From: Chondrilla cf. caribensis
Taxonomy: Eukaryota; Porifera; Demospongiae; Chondrillida; Chondrillidae
DNA length: 64,000 nucleotides
Assembly: GCA_964020155.1 (NCBI GenBank)
Contig: OZ026546.1
Coordinates: forward strand, 901,414 to 965,413
Direction of reading: 5' to 3'
The notes beneath the pieces are model-generated. The model saw nothing but the letters and a program-made list of their open reading frames with translations, was not told the DNA's origin and made no database searches. Both the position numbers and the translations under genes were made by a program. Of the stretch, positions 55,905 through 64,000 are shown one piece after another. Every line of letters begins with the position of its first letter. The stretch's first letter is position 1.

Positions 55905-58900
55905 TTAGAATTCATAGGTGGCTGCGACATATCGGTCCGGAAAATGGACGTGGCGACCCGATCTGGTCTGTCTTGCTGGCTGTTGAGGTGGTAGCGGCGA
56001 AGACTGGTGAGTGGGTGTAACGGCCGGTAACACAGGCGCAGATGATGTGTTAGATGGAGGGTTGTCGATGTGAGCCGGCTTGAGTCTATCAAGTGATATT
56101 GTCTGCTGATGACCATTAACCAAGATGGTGTAAAACTTGGTGGCTCGTTTGATGACTTTAAATGGTCCATCATATGGTGGCTGTAGCGACTTCCGGATGG
56201 CATTGTGACGAATAAAAACGTGCGTACAAGTAGATAAATCCTTACTTACATGTGTAGAACGAGTAGCATGATGTGATGTGGGCACGGGCTGGATGTGTTG
56301 CATGGTGTTGCGTAGACGTGATACATAAGCGTGCTGGTCGGGTAGGGTACTGTTGCTTGTGGTGTCGAAAAACTCTCCTGGGAGGCGCAATGTGGTTCCG
56401 TACACTAACTCGGCGGTGGTGCACTGTAGGTCTTCCTTAAAAGCAGACCTGAGTCCTAGAAGAACGAGAGGCAGTGTGTCCATCCACTGATTGCGCGGCG
56501 CAGTGCTCAAGCCAGCTTTGAGCTGACGATGTAGGCGTTCAACGAGGCCATTGGCGGCAGGGTGATACGCTGTGGTTCTAATTCGAGTGGTTCCGAGCAG
56601 GCGCATGAGCTGATTCCACAATTCGGATTCGAATTGGGCACCACGATCAGTGGTGATGGTGGATGGTGTTCCAAAACGGGCAATCCAGCCAGAAATGAAA
56701 GCGTGGGCGACTGTGGATGCTGTGATGTCAACAAGTGGAATGGCTTCGGGCCATCGAGTAAAGCGATCCACACAAGTAAGTAGATACGAATATCCTTTAC
56801 AAGTAGGAAATGGTCCCACGATGTCAAGGTGGACATGATCGAAGCGAGCATCAGGAACTGAGAAAGTACCAGGAGGAGTGACTGTATGTTGATGCACCTT
56901 GGTGCGCTGGCATTGTAGACACGAGCGGGCCCAACGGCGGACGTCAGCATTGATTCCGGGCCAAACGTAACGGGCAGTAACTAAGCGTTGCGTGGCGCGA
57001 ATTCCTGGATGAGACAGGGAATGCAAGGCGTCGAAAACAGCGCGTCGAAACGGCTGTGGCACGTAAGGGCGCGGTGTGCCTGTGCTCATGTCGCAGAGCA
57101 AAGTAACGTCAGCAGTCGGTAACGGTATCTGATGGAGCTGGAGTGATGAGTCTGCTGAATTCGGTAAGTCCGGATCGTCCTGTTGCGCGCGAGCCATGGC
57201 GGCGTAATCAATAGATGGAGTTGAGCTCAATGGTGCACAGAGAGCATCTACTTCTACTCGGGATAGAGCATCAGCAGCAGTGTTGGAGGTTCCCCTGAGG
57301 AAACGGATGTCTGATGTAAACTGGCTGATAAAATCTAGATGTCGGATCTGTCGAGGCGAATGGTTCTTAGACTGTGAAGCGAGCGCAAATGTGAGTGGTT
57401 TGTGGTCTGTGATGACGAAAAATTGCCTCCCCTCGATAAAGTGTCGGAAGTGCTTGATTGCCAGGTATACCGCCAGTAGTTCGCGATCGAACGTACTGTA
57501 CCTGGTTTCGGCAGGTGACAGCTTCCGGGAGAAGTAGGCAAGTGGAGACCAAACTGAATCGATGCGCTGCTGTAGAACTGCACCGACAGCGGTGTCGGAG
57601 GCATCAGTGATCAGACAAGTCGGGGCATCAGACTGCGGGTGGACGAGAAGAGTGGCGTCCGCGAGGGTTTCCTTGACACGAGTAAAGGCTGCTTCAGCGT
57701 CAGGAGTCCAGACAAGGCACCGGTCACTCTTGGAGGATCCAGTCAGCAAGCTGTGAAGGGGTTGGAGAATACGCGCACATCCCGGGATAAAACGATGGTA
57801 GAAGTTGACTAATCCGAGAAACTGGCGTAACTTCTTCTGAGATGTCGGTTGTGGGAAATGGCGTACAGCGTCAACCTTCTCCTCCAGAGGCCGGATACCA
57901 TGCCTGTCCACTTGATGTCCGAGGAACTCTAATGAAGTGACACCGAGTACACACTTCTTCGGATTGATGACTATACCGTTGGCGTCAAGGCGGCGGCAGA
58001 CTTCACGTAGATGTTCCAGGTGTTCTTCCTCTGTAGCACTAGCAACTAGGATGTCGTCGATATAGTCATAGGCAAAAGGAAGTCCACGAAGCACCTGGTC
58101 CATAAAACGCTGAAAGGTCTGGGCTGCGTTACGTAAACCAAACGGCATGCTGGTGAATTCGAATAAACCAAAGGGCGTGGTGATGGCTGTCTTCGGGATG
58201 TCGGATGGCTCAACCGGTATCTGGTGGTAAGCGCGCACTAAATCGATTTTGGAGAAGACTGTGGCTCCATTAAGAGATGAAGCGAAATCCTGAATGTGTG
58301 GGATGGGATAACGATCCGGCTCCGTAATGCGATTCAGTGCCCGATAGTCTCCACAAGGGCGCCAGTCCCCGGAGGGCTTGGGAACCATGTGAAGTGGTGA
58401 CGACCAGCAACTAGACGAAGGGCGGATGACACTTAAATCTAGCATGTGGTTGAACTCTTGCTTTGCTGCACGTAGACGATCTGGGGGCAAGCGACGAGGG
58501 CGAGCAGAAACTGGTGGTCCAGTGGTGTGGATATGATGGGTGACCGAATGCTGGATGGGCTGTTCCGGGGCGCGCGGACGAAGGATGTTAGGAAACTCGG
58601 CGAGCACAGATGCGTAGGGGTCGTTGGAGTCGAGACACGGTAGAGTTGGCGATGCAGATGTTGTCGTAGTAGAGATACCATTAACCTGCAGTTGCGTAAG
58701 GGTGTCAATGAGACTAGATGTCCTGACATCCACGGAAAGTCCGAAGTGATGGAGGAAATCGGCACCCAAGATAGCGTGTCTCACACTAGCGATAATGAAA
58801 ACCCAGCGAAATGAGCGACGGAGTCCTAGATCCAAGGTGAGAGAACGTGTCCCGAAAGTTGCGATGGTAGAACCATTAGCCGCCTTAAGATCGTATCCGG

Positions 58901-59129
58901 TGGGTCTACTGGAGTTAGATGGGCCAGTTGGAGGAAGTACACTCACTTCTGCACCGGTATCCACCAAAAATCTCAAACCGGAAGTGCGATCTTGGATGTA
59001 GAATAGGCGACTACGGGAACGGCCAGTGGCACTGGTCGCCATCAGTGGCTGGCCCTCTCGTTTCCCGCCTGTGTGCAGGGTGGTCTGCACTTGCGAGCGT
59101 TGGTGCCAAAGCGACGGTGATACCAACAC
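55905..59129 (-). CDS. pol: Ty3/Gypsy pol polyprotein (protease, RT, RNase H, integrase)
   Basis: A 1074-codon open frame. Protease: DTG at 57-59 followed by AEVSVLP. Reverse transcriptase: about 230-400 with FSKIDL near 292 and YIDD at 356-359. RNase H: acidic residues D509, E550 and D575. Integrase: zinc-binding H703, H707, C737, C740, then catalytic D769, D828 and E864 (spacing 35 between the last two). The order PR-RT-RH-IN is diagnostic of Ty3/Gypsy. The frame overlaps the end of gag by 88 bases in the -1 frame, so pol is probably made by -1 frameshifting and the first ATG need not be a real start. No break is seen. Base composition is more GC-rich than the surroundings. Confidence 0.95.
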   Translation of the reverse strand: MLVSPSLWHQRSQVQTTLHTGGKREGQPLMATSATGRSRSRLFYIQDRTSGLRFLVDTGAEVSVLPPTGPSNSSRPTGYDLKAANGSTIATFGTRSLTLDLGLRRSFRWVFIIASVRHAILGADFLHHFGLSVDVRTSSLIDTLTQLQVNGISTTTTSASPTLPCLDSNDPYASVLAEFPNILRPRAPEQPIQHSVTHHIHTTGPPVSARPRRLPPDRLRAAKQEFNHMLDLSVIRPSSSCWSSPLHMVPKPSGDWRPCGDYRALNRITEPDRYPIPHIQDFASSLNGATVFSKIDLVRAYHQIPVEPSDIPKTAITTPFGLFEFTSMPFGLRNAAQTFQRFMDQVLRGLPFAYDYIDDILVASATEEEHLEHLREVCRRLDANGIVINPKKCVLGVTSLEFLGHQVDRHGIRPLEEKVDAVRHFPQPTSQKKLRQFLGLVNFYHRFIPGCARILQPLHSLLTGSSKSDRCLVWTPDAEAAFTRVKETLADATLLVHPQSDAPTCLITDASDTAVGAVLQQRIDSVWSPLAYFSRKLSPAETRYSTFDRELLAVYLAIKHFRHFIEGRQFFVITDHKPLTFALASQSKNHSPRQIRHLDFISQFTSDIRFLRGTSNTAADALSRVEVDALCAPLSSTPSIDYAAMARAQQDDPDLPNSADSSLQLHQIPLPTADVTLLCDMSTGTPRPYVPQPFRRAVFDALHSLSHPGIRATQRLVTARYVWPGINADVRRWARSCLQCQRTKVHQHTVTPPGTFSVPDARFDHVHLDIVGPFPTCKGYSYLLTCVDRFTRWPEAIPLVDITASTVAHAFISGWIARFGTPSTITTDRGAQFESELWNQLMRLLGTTRIRTTAYHPAANGLVERLHRQLKAGLSTAPRNQWMDTLPLVLLGLRSAFKEDLQCTTAELVYGTTLRLPGEFFDTTSNSTLPDQHAYVSRLRNTMQHIQPVPTSHHATRSTHVSKDLSTCTHVFIRHNAIRKSLQPPYDGPFKVIKRATKFYTILVNGHQQTISLDRLKPAHIDNPPSNTSSAPVLPAVTPTHQSSPLPPQQPARQTRSGRHVHFPDRYVAATYEF

Positions 59130-59890
59130 ACAGGAGATGGGCTGGAAGAACGAGAAGACGAACGAGATGATGGACGAGATGATGGACGAGAGGAAGGACG
59201 AGATGGACTACTTCCTTGGAATGAATCCCGGGAACGATTGATGGATGTGTCCAGTGCAGCAATAAGTCGCGTGAGATGGTCGGTGAGCTGCTTCATATCG
59301 CTGGTGGCGGGTGTGCTCACTGGGGCAATAGTGGGTGGGTTCGCGACCTCGAGAATACGGTCTGCCATCTCTGCCAACTGGAGTAGAGTCAGCGTGGTGG
59401 AGGCTGAAGCCAACACCATTCTGACAGAGGGTGGCATCCGCTGAAGAAACAACTGCCGTACAAAAGCACCTTCGGGTGGAGGGCCGGCGTCCCCGAGTAA
59501 CTGTTGCATACGTCGCAAGAGTTGAGAGGGTTTTCGGTCCCCGAGTTCTTCAGCTGTGAGCAACTGTTGGAGCTTGCGTTGCTCAGAAGCCTCTGTCCGT
59601 TTGATGAGCGCAGCCTTCAATAGGTCGTAAGGAGTGTCCCCCGGAGGGTTCAGGATAATATCCCTCACTTCCGTTGCCACTTCCGGAGCGAGTACCGCGA
59701 TAACATGGTCGAATTTGGTACGCTGCTGCACGATACCTTTCAGGGTGAATTGTGCTTCGACCTGCAAAAACCAGACTGCGGGGTCGGCGGGCCAAAAAGG
59801 TGGTAGCTTGAGCGATACCGCTGCGATACGGGGCTGTGGGACAGGCTGATCCTGCTGTTGGTTCTCGGGCTGGGGTAACTGTTCTGCCAT
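59042..59890 (-). CDS. gag: Ty3/Gypsy gag
   Basis: 282 aa from the ATG at 59890 (MAEQLPQ); an in-frame upstream ATG at 60040 exists but lies in the leader and is less likely. Residues about 20-170 form the capsid-like region ([17 protein letters not shown], then ATEVRDII and [14 protein letters not shown]). A Ser/Arg/Pro-rich stretch precedes a C-terminal Cys/His cluster (CWYHRRFG...C..PC), which probably acts as a nucleic-acid-binding knuckle. It forms the particle that packages element RNA. The stop overlaps pol. Confidence 0.9.
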   Translation of the reverse strand: MAEQLPQPENQQQDQPVPQPRIAAVSLKLPPFWPADPAVWFLQVEAQFTLKGIVQQRTKFDHVIAVLAPEVATEVRDIILNPPGDTPYDLLKAALIKRTEASEQRKLQQLLTAEELGDRKPSQLLRRMQQLLGDAGPPPEGAFVRQLFLQRMPPSVRMVLASASTTLTLLQLAEMADRILEVANPPTIAPVSTPATSDMKQLTDHLTRLIAALDTSINRSRDSFQGSSPSRPSSRPSSRPSSRSSSRSSSPSPVCWYHRRFGTNARKCRPPCTQAGNERASH

Positions 59891-60120
59891 CCCTCGGTGG
59901 TGAGGATGTGCTAAACTGTAGACCGATAAACCGTAGACTGTAGACTGATAACTGGACGAAACAGGCGCTAAAAGGTAGAGGCAATAGATGTCAGACGATA
60001 GGCAGTAAAAGAGACAATAAACAATAACCGGCGCAGCCAACAGGCGATAGAGGCAATAAACGATAGACGCGAAGTAGAGCTGAACGATAGCTGATATTCT
60101 TGAACGTCAGGGGTCACCAA

Positions 60121-60381
60121 TGTGGCGGCGTGGTACTCCGTGAGAGACGTAGCGGCCACTTTCCTCGATGTCACGAACGAAATGAACAAACTTCAATAAT
60201 TAACTGATCATTCACTCTAACCAACTAAGTCTACACTCTATCTCCAGGCTACACGTGTCTGTTGTGTGCGCATGCGTGTATGCGGTGTATGTTAGCACGT
60301 GACATACAGCGCGAGATACAAAAATCACCCATGCATAACTAAGTACAAGCACACACGATACATTAATGTCTGTACGCCACA
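60121..60381 (-). repeat. 5' LTR of the Ty3/Gypsy element
   Basis: 261 bp; drives minus-strand transcription of gag-pol by family. Followed outward by the TATT duplication. Confidence 0.95.
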
Positions 60382-60969
60382 TATTCTATTTAATTGTATA
60401 TAGCTTAATCTTTGTACTAAATCTTCCCTTGGCCAAAAGGCATTCAGCTTTGCCGGAGCTTCACTTTGGAGATCTCTGCCAGCCAGCGTTAGGACTTGTA
60501 GGGACTACGAGGCTTTTTCTAAACACTGCAGAGACTTTTTCTCATAAATGTAGCAATTACAATTCCTATTACTTAATATTGACATGTTTCTTTGTCTTTG
60601 CATGAATTTGATTTTATATATTTTGTACTCAACTGACTCTAATGAACGCAATTGACCAAACTTTTTAATTTTTATATTCTATATTCTATATTCTATATTC
60701 TATATTCTATATTCTTTTCTATTATTCTATATTCTACACTCTATATTCTATGAGTCTATGATTTTTGTATGATATTTTATACTCGTGGTTTTTCTGTTCT
60801 TTTTATGTACTTACTTTCCTTTTCTGGGTGCCACTTATAGTAGCCCATGGCTAATGGTTCCCCAGGTTAAATAAGATACCCTGCACCCTGATACCCTGAT
60901 ACCCTGATATATGAGTGTAATAATTGTATCATTACTTATCATTATTTTATGATAAGTACCACACATCAT

Positions 60970-61019
<50 letters not shown>
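60382..61019. repeat. AT-rich flank with simple repeats
   Basis: Contains a TATTC/TATATTC pentamer-heptamer array (about 60677-60745), a short 'ataccctg' tandem (60877-60908) and an AAT repeat (60971-61026). A short open frame at 60366-60605 has no recognisable domain and starts in the LTR. No gene called. Confidence 0.6.
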
Positions 61020-61027
<8 letters not shown>

Positions 61028-61207
61028 TAATGTGTTCCTATGCGTAACGGCAACAATGAATTTATATTGTGTGAAATAATGATGGCGATTTCGAACGCCG
61101 ACAATTAGAATTTGGGCTATAATTCGTGTGCTGAAGCTCCAACGAATGTGATAACTTCAGCGAAGGTTCTTCTGAATCCAAGTAATTCAAATGCGGGGGC
61201 GGAAGTG
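61020..61207 (+). repeat. Dispersed repeat, second copy (first at 54855-55060)
   Basis: Shares 'gtgttcctatgcgtaacggc', 'caacaatgaatttatatt', 'gatttcgaacgc', 'ataacttcagcgaaggttct' with 54865-55020, in the same orientation and with substitutions. No protein is encoded. Confidence 0.75.
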
Positions 61208-61410
61208 GTTGTCTGAGGAGAATGCTAACATACATATCTATCGTGCCATGCGTGATATGGTGGACAAATGTATATATTGTGGTGAAGTATTTACATATTC
61301 ATGTATGGCTGGTGTAACCTTATTTGCATACACACGTTCCCATATATTGACCAGGCAAATTACAAACCAACTCCCCCCCCCCCCCCCACACACACAGATA
61401 AAATTAATAA

Positions 61411-61965
61411 ATATGTACATTGTTGCTATGCTTGCTTCCTACTATTCCTTTTGTCCTGTCACCTATAGCAACTATGACAATAATAAGCATGCATAATAAT
61501 ATTATGATGATTTATGCAATTTATCAAATCTGCTGATAAAAATGGGATATTACCACAAATATTTTTACAGTGTATCACCACTATTGATGATACATACAAT
61601 CTGAGGCTATATCCATGTATGAGATTAATGGATTCTAGTACTGTAGGTATATACCATAATATGATGATAAATTTTAAATTGTATGTATGTATCACCCTAT
61701 TGTCAAGAATTGTTGTGGTAGACTGTGTGTATGTATATGTTTGTTTGTATACTATGTGGCACATTGTAGACCAACCATACACCATGGCCACCACCTCCCC
61801 TGGACGCACACAAAGTATGTACATTCTTGCCATGCTATACTGTGTTGCATTCATTTTGTCTCATCACCAATAACAACCATGACAATATTTGAGCAGGTGA
61901 TGACACATTCATCAAATCCACCAGTAATGGTGGAATATTCCCACCAGTGCTTTTACAGTGTGCAC
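61411..61965. repeat. Diverged pair of segments about 400 bp apart
   Basis: 61411-61570 and 61813-61965 share the order 'tgtacattgttgc', 'tttgtc..gtcacc', 'caactatgacaata', 'tcaaatc' and 'ttttacagtgt', with many changes. They are probably an old duplication in noncoding DNA; exons were considered but no shared reading frame is kept. Confidence 0.45.
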
Positions 61966-62487
61966 CGTGTCTTCTTCGGACTTGTTGGCATGCGTACACA
62001 GTGAATGACACCTAGAGATGATCTCAAATATATATTTTTGATGGGCTTTTTCCTTGATGTGGTCCATTGTTCATTAATATGCACAATGTGTATAAGTTCT
62101 CTGTAATCAGTAGATGAAGTTTGAAATTGCAAACATAATAGACTATACCATCGAATTCGAACGTATAGATATCGAATGAAACCCGTTTACCTCCAACCGA
62201 CCTATCAACGAAACGAAACTTAAGAAATAGAAATCACAGAAATCTAATCTATCACATTGATAGATCGAGGGCGACTATAGAATTTCACTGGAGAGGGACG
62301 ATCGGATCGGAAACCTAGCTACGCGTGTCCTAGTTTTCGGAAATGGATTTGTCCGGAAATAGTGAGCCGTCACTCCAAATAGGTACACCCCGGCGACGTC
62401 GGAATTGTATAAAGTTTGCATAGTGATATCCTGAAGGGCGCCAAATTTTCCTAGCGACAAAATTCGTGCTTTAATAGTGAGAGCAAA
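61966..62487. other. 5' flank of the 336-aa membrane protein gene
   Basis: No repeat or gene recognised. It presumably holds the promoter of the gene at 62488, but no clear TATA box is seen. Confidence 0.4.
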
Positions 62488-63498
62488 ATGGTACGTCACA
62501 TCAGAAAGAAATCACTCTGTGTTCCAGCGCTTTTAGTCATAGTAATTATCACAGGGATTCAGATATTCGGTTTTTTCAAGCGTCCAAGTTCAGATTATTC
62601 AATTACGATCACTTCGCAGTCTACCGTGACCCCAGAAGGCAGTCAGAATCCGATTGGCGATCAGTTGTCTCCGAATACTGCAAAGTCTGTGACGGGAGAA
62701 GTACACCGCTCTTCCACGGTTACTGATAGATCTATTCCACCAACGGATTACACAATGCACATTGTTACTTACTACCACAGTCTGACGCTACGTAATCGCA
62801 AAACTCAGGGAGATGAAGACAAACAGAATTCTAAAGCCGCTTTTCTCCAGAGGGTTCAAGAGGAATTATTCGCACTTCAAAAGAACTTGAATCATTCGCA
62901 TGTGGAAATGGTACATTTGCTAGCTGAAAACGGAACAACGCTGAGTAATATTTTAAGAAAAGAAGGACTTGGAAGCTGGATGTGGAAGATACATATCCAC
63001 GAAATCGGCAGGGAACCGAAAATGAAGGACGCTTTTCAATATATCTCCGACAATCTTGTGAATGAAACTGTTATGTTTGCAAATGGAGATATTTATCTTG
63101 GAAAAGGGTTCGATAAGATCAACGTAACGGAAATGGGTAAGCAGAAGATAATGTATGCATTAACGAGACATAACTCACCAGAGGGAAACTGTACCACTAA
63201 TGCAGCAGCGTGCAATAAACCATATGTTGGATCTCACGATGCCTTTATGATAAACCTTGTGGAACAAATCAATGAAACCGTCTTTGAAGAAATTGACTAT
63301 GAAATGGCAACTTGGGGAAGTGAGAATCGTTTAATGTGGGCCTTTAAGACTATAATGAACTTTTGTTTACTGAATCCATGCTCCACTTTGGAAACATTCC
63401 ATTACCATTGCTCTAAGACTCGCCCAGAACGAATACGAGTGAACATTGATGGAAAAAGTGCACTGGTACCTCCCACCACGAGGCTGACTTGTGACTGA
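62488..63498 (+). CDS. Single-exon type II membrane protein, glycosyltransferase-like
   Basis: 336 aa with no intron in the frame. A short basic cytosolic end (MVRHIRKK) precedes a membrane anchor at about 11-30, then a Ser/Thr-rich stem to about 85 and a lumenal domain. Six N-glycosylation sequons (Asn135, 148, 192, 212, 234, 262) support a Golgi or ER lumenal location. The lumenal domain has FANGDIYLG (197-205), YALTRH (223-228), GSHDAF (248-253), WGSENR (276-281) and a C-terminal FHYHCS. These resemble the NADI(Y/F), ALTR, S.DAW and N-R motifs of a poorly characterised glycosyltransferase-like family; I recognise the pattern but cannot name the reaction. The start is the first ATG in the frame. 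AATAAA lies at 63755. It is unrelated to the P450s. Confidence 0.7.
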   Translation: MVRHIRKKSLCVPALLVIVIITGIQIFGFFKRPSSDYSITITSQSTVTPEGSQNPIGDQLSPNTAKSVTGEVHRSSTVTDRSIPPTDYTMHIVTYYHSLTLRNRKTQGDEDKQNSKAAFLQRVQEELFALQKNLNHSHVEMVHLLAENGTTLSNILRKEGLGSWMWKIHIHEIGREPKMKDAFQYISDNLVNETVMFANGDIYLGKGFDKINVTEMGKQKIMYALTRHNSPEGNCTTNAAACNKPYVGSHDAFMINLVEQINETVFEEIDYEMATWGSENRLMWAFKTIMNFCLLNPCSTLETFHYHCSKTRPERIRVNIDGKSALVPPTTRLTCD

Positions 63499-63754
63499 TG
63501 GAACGGCTGATGGATCATATCTTTACAACTGGTCAATAGTTAAAAATCTCTGACAGAAAACTATTCCAGTAAGTAGACTCCATATCATAACATGTTTGTT
63601 GTCAGTTATCTGAGTGTGCATGGGATCCTCAATATCCTGACATTATGTAAGTTGGCCACATATTACTTATTCAAATGATTATGAATATCTGATGTCATGG
63701 CATTTACATTTCGCATGAATTGTATAAGATCGAGTAAGTTTGTCCTGAATCTGA

Positions 63755-63760
63755 AATAAA
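63755..63760 (+). terminator. Polyadenylation signal AATAAA after the membrane protein gene
   Basis: 257 bp past the stop; the clearest AATAAA before the window ends. The remaining sequence to 64000 shows no gene. Confidence 0.5.
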
Positions 63761-64000
63761 TGGCATTGTAATGTGCACGTGTATATGAAAACAGTTGTGA
63801 CAATATCTCACAGTATAAAATGTCTACTATAGGGATGACACCTTTGTTCAATTTTGATAATCCAACATCAAATGCCAATGTGGCATAGCGATGTAGTGTG
63901 CATGGTACAAATACAGAAATAAGATTTCGAAGTTCAAATTGGCACAATAACAGTCTGACTGATCAGGTTATCAGGTGTTATTGTACTGGTAGACCACTTA

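Larger units (their letters stand above)
55605..60381 (-). mobile_element. Complete Ty3/Gypsy LTR retrotransposon (4777 bp)
   Basis: Two 261-bp LTRs (55605-55865 and 60121-60381) look identical base for base and have TG...CA ends. The 4-bp duplication TATT lies outside (55601-55604 and 60382-60385). On the minus strand, TGGTGACCCC just inside the 5' LTR (about 60118-60109) is the likely primer-binding site, and GGGGGGGGAGT (about 55877-55867) beside the 3' LTR is the polypurine tract. gag and pol are open, so the element may be autonomous. It lies antisense just beyond the lone P450 exon of copy 7. Confidence 0.95.

Noticed and set aside
60366..60605. 79-codon frame after the retrotransposon
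   Set aside because: It begins inside the LTR, so cannot be an old gene, and has no domain.

Overview
This is a eukaryotic, almost certainly invertebrate-animal, genomic window. Genes are split by GT-AG introns, the DNA is AT-rich, and introns and spacers carry GT/CA microsatellites, fold-back and TIR elements, non-LTR, Penelope-like and Ty3/Gypsy retroelements. A demosponge or similar early-branching animal is my guess from general character; nothing in the sequence proves it.

The main content (19-55377) is a head-to-tail, plus-strand tandem array of seven copies of one cytochrome P450 gene. The proteins are about 510-514 aa, microsomal, and of the CYP3 clan, judged by the heme loop PFGLGPRNCVGMRFA and the I-helix AGHETT. 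Full copies have 13 exons with identical intron phases. Copies 1 (19-7133), 2 (10886-19876), 4 (29955-35655) and 6 (44873-54194) read open. Copy 3 (21039-27988) has a nonsense codon just after the K-helix ExxR motif. Copy 5 (36582-44562) lacks exons 2 and 3 yet stays in frame. Copy 7 (55295-55377) is a lone first exon. Introns and flanks are also similar between copies, so the array grew by recent unequal crossing-over, and several copies look like mosaics from gene conversion.

Each copy carries its own set of insertions. Copy 1 has a 417-bp TIR element in intron 11. Copy 2 has a minisatellite, a 137-bp fold-back element and a LINE 3' fragment in intron 3. Copies 2 and 3 share an old TIR element in intron 1. 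Copy 3 has a TA-flanked MITE in intron 2. Copy 5 has a 1.2-kb TIR element in intron 1 and a hAT remnant in intron 10. Copy 6 has a Penelope-like 3' fragment, a large inverted repeat and another TIR element. Spacers after copies 1 and 3 hold a roughly 185-bp satellite-like repeat. Two 44-47 bp fold-back elements with 7-bp target duplications lie just upstream of copies 3 and 5.

From 55605 to 60381 a complete Ty3/Gypsy retrotransposon (minus strand) sits just downstream of the lone exon. Its two 261-bp LTRs appear identical, with gag and pol in a -1 frame relation and a TATT target duplication, so it is a very young insertion. The window ends with an intronless gene (62488-63498) for a 336-aa type II membrane protein with glycosyltransferase-like motifs. 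The P450 copies would act in the endoplasmic reticulum as monooxygenases of xenobiotics or endogenous lipophiles; their substrates cannot be read from sequence.
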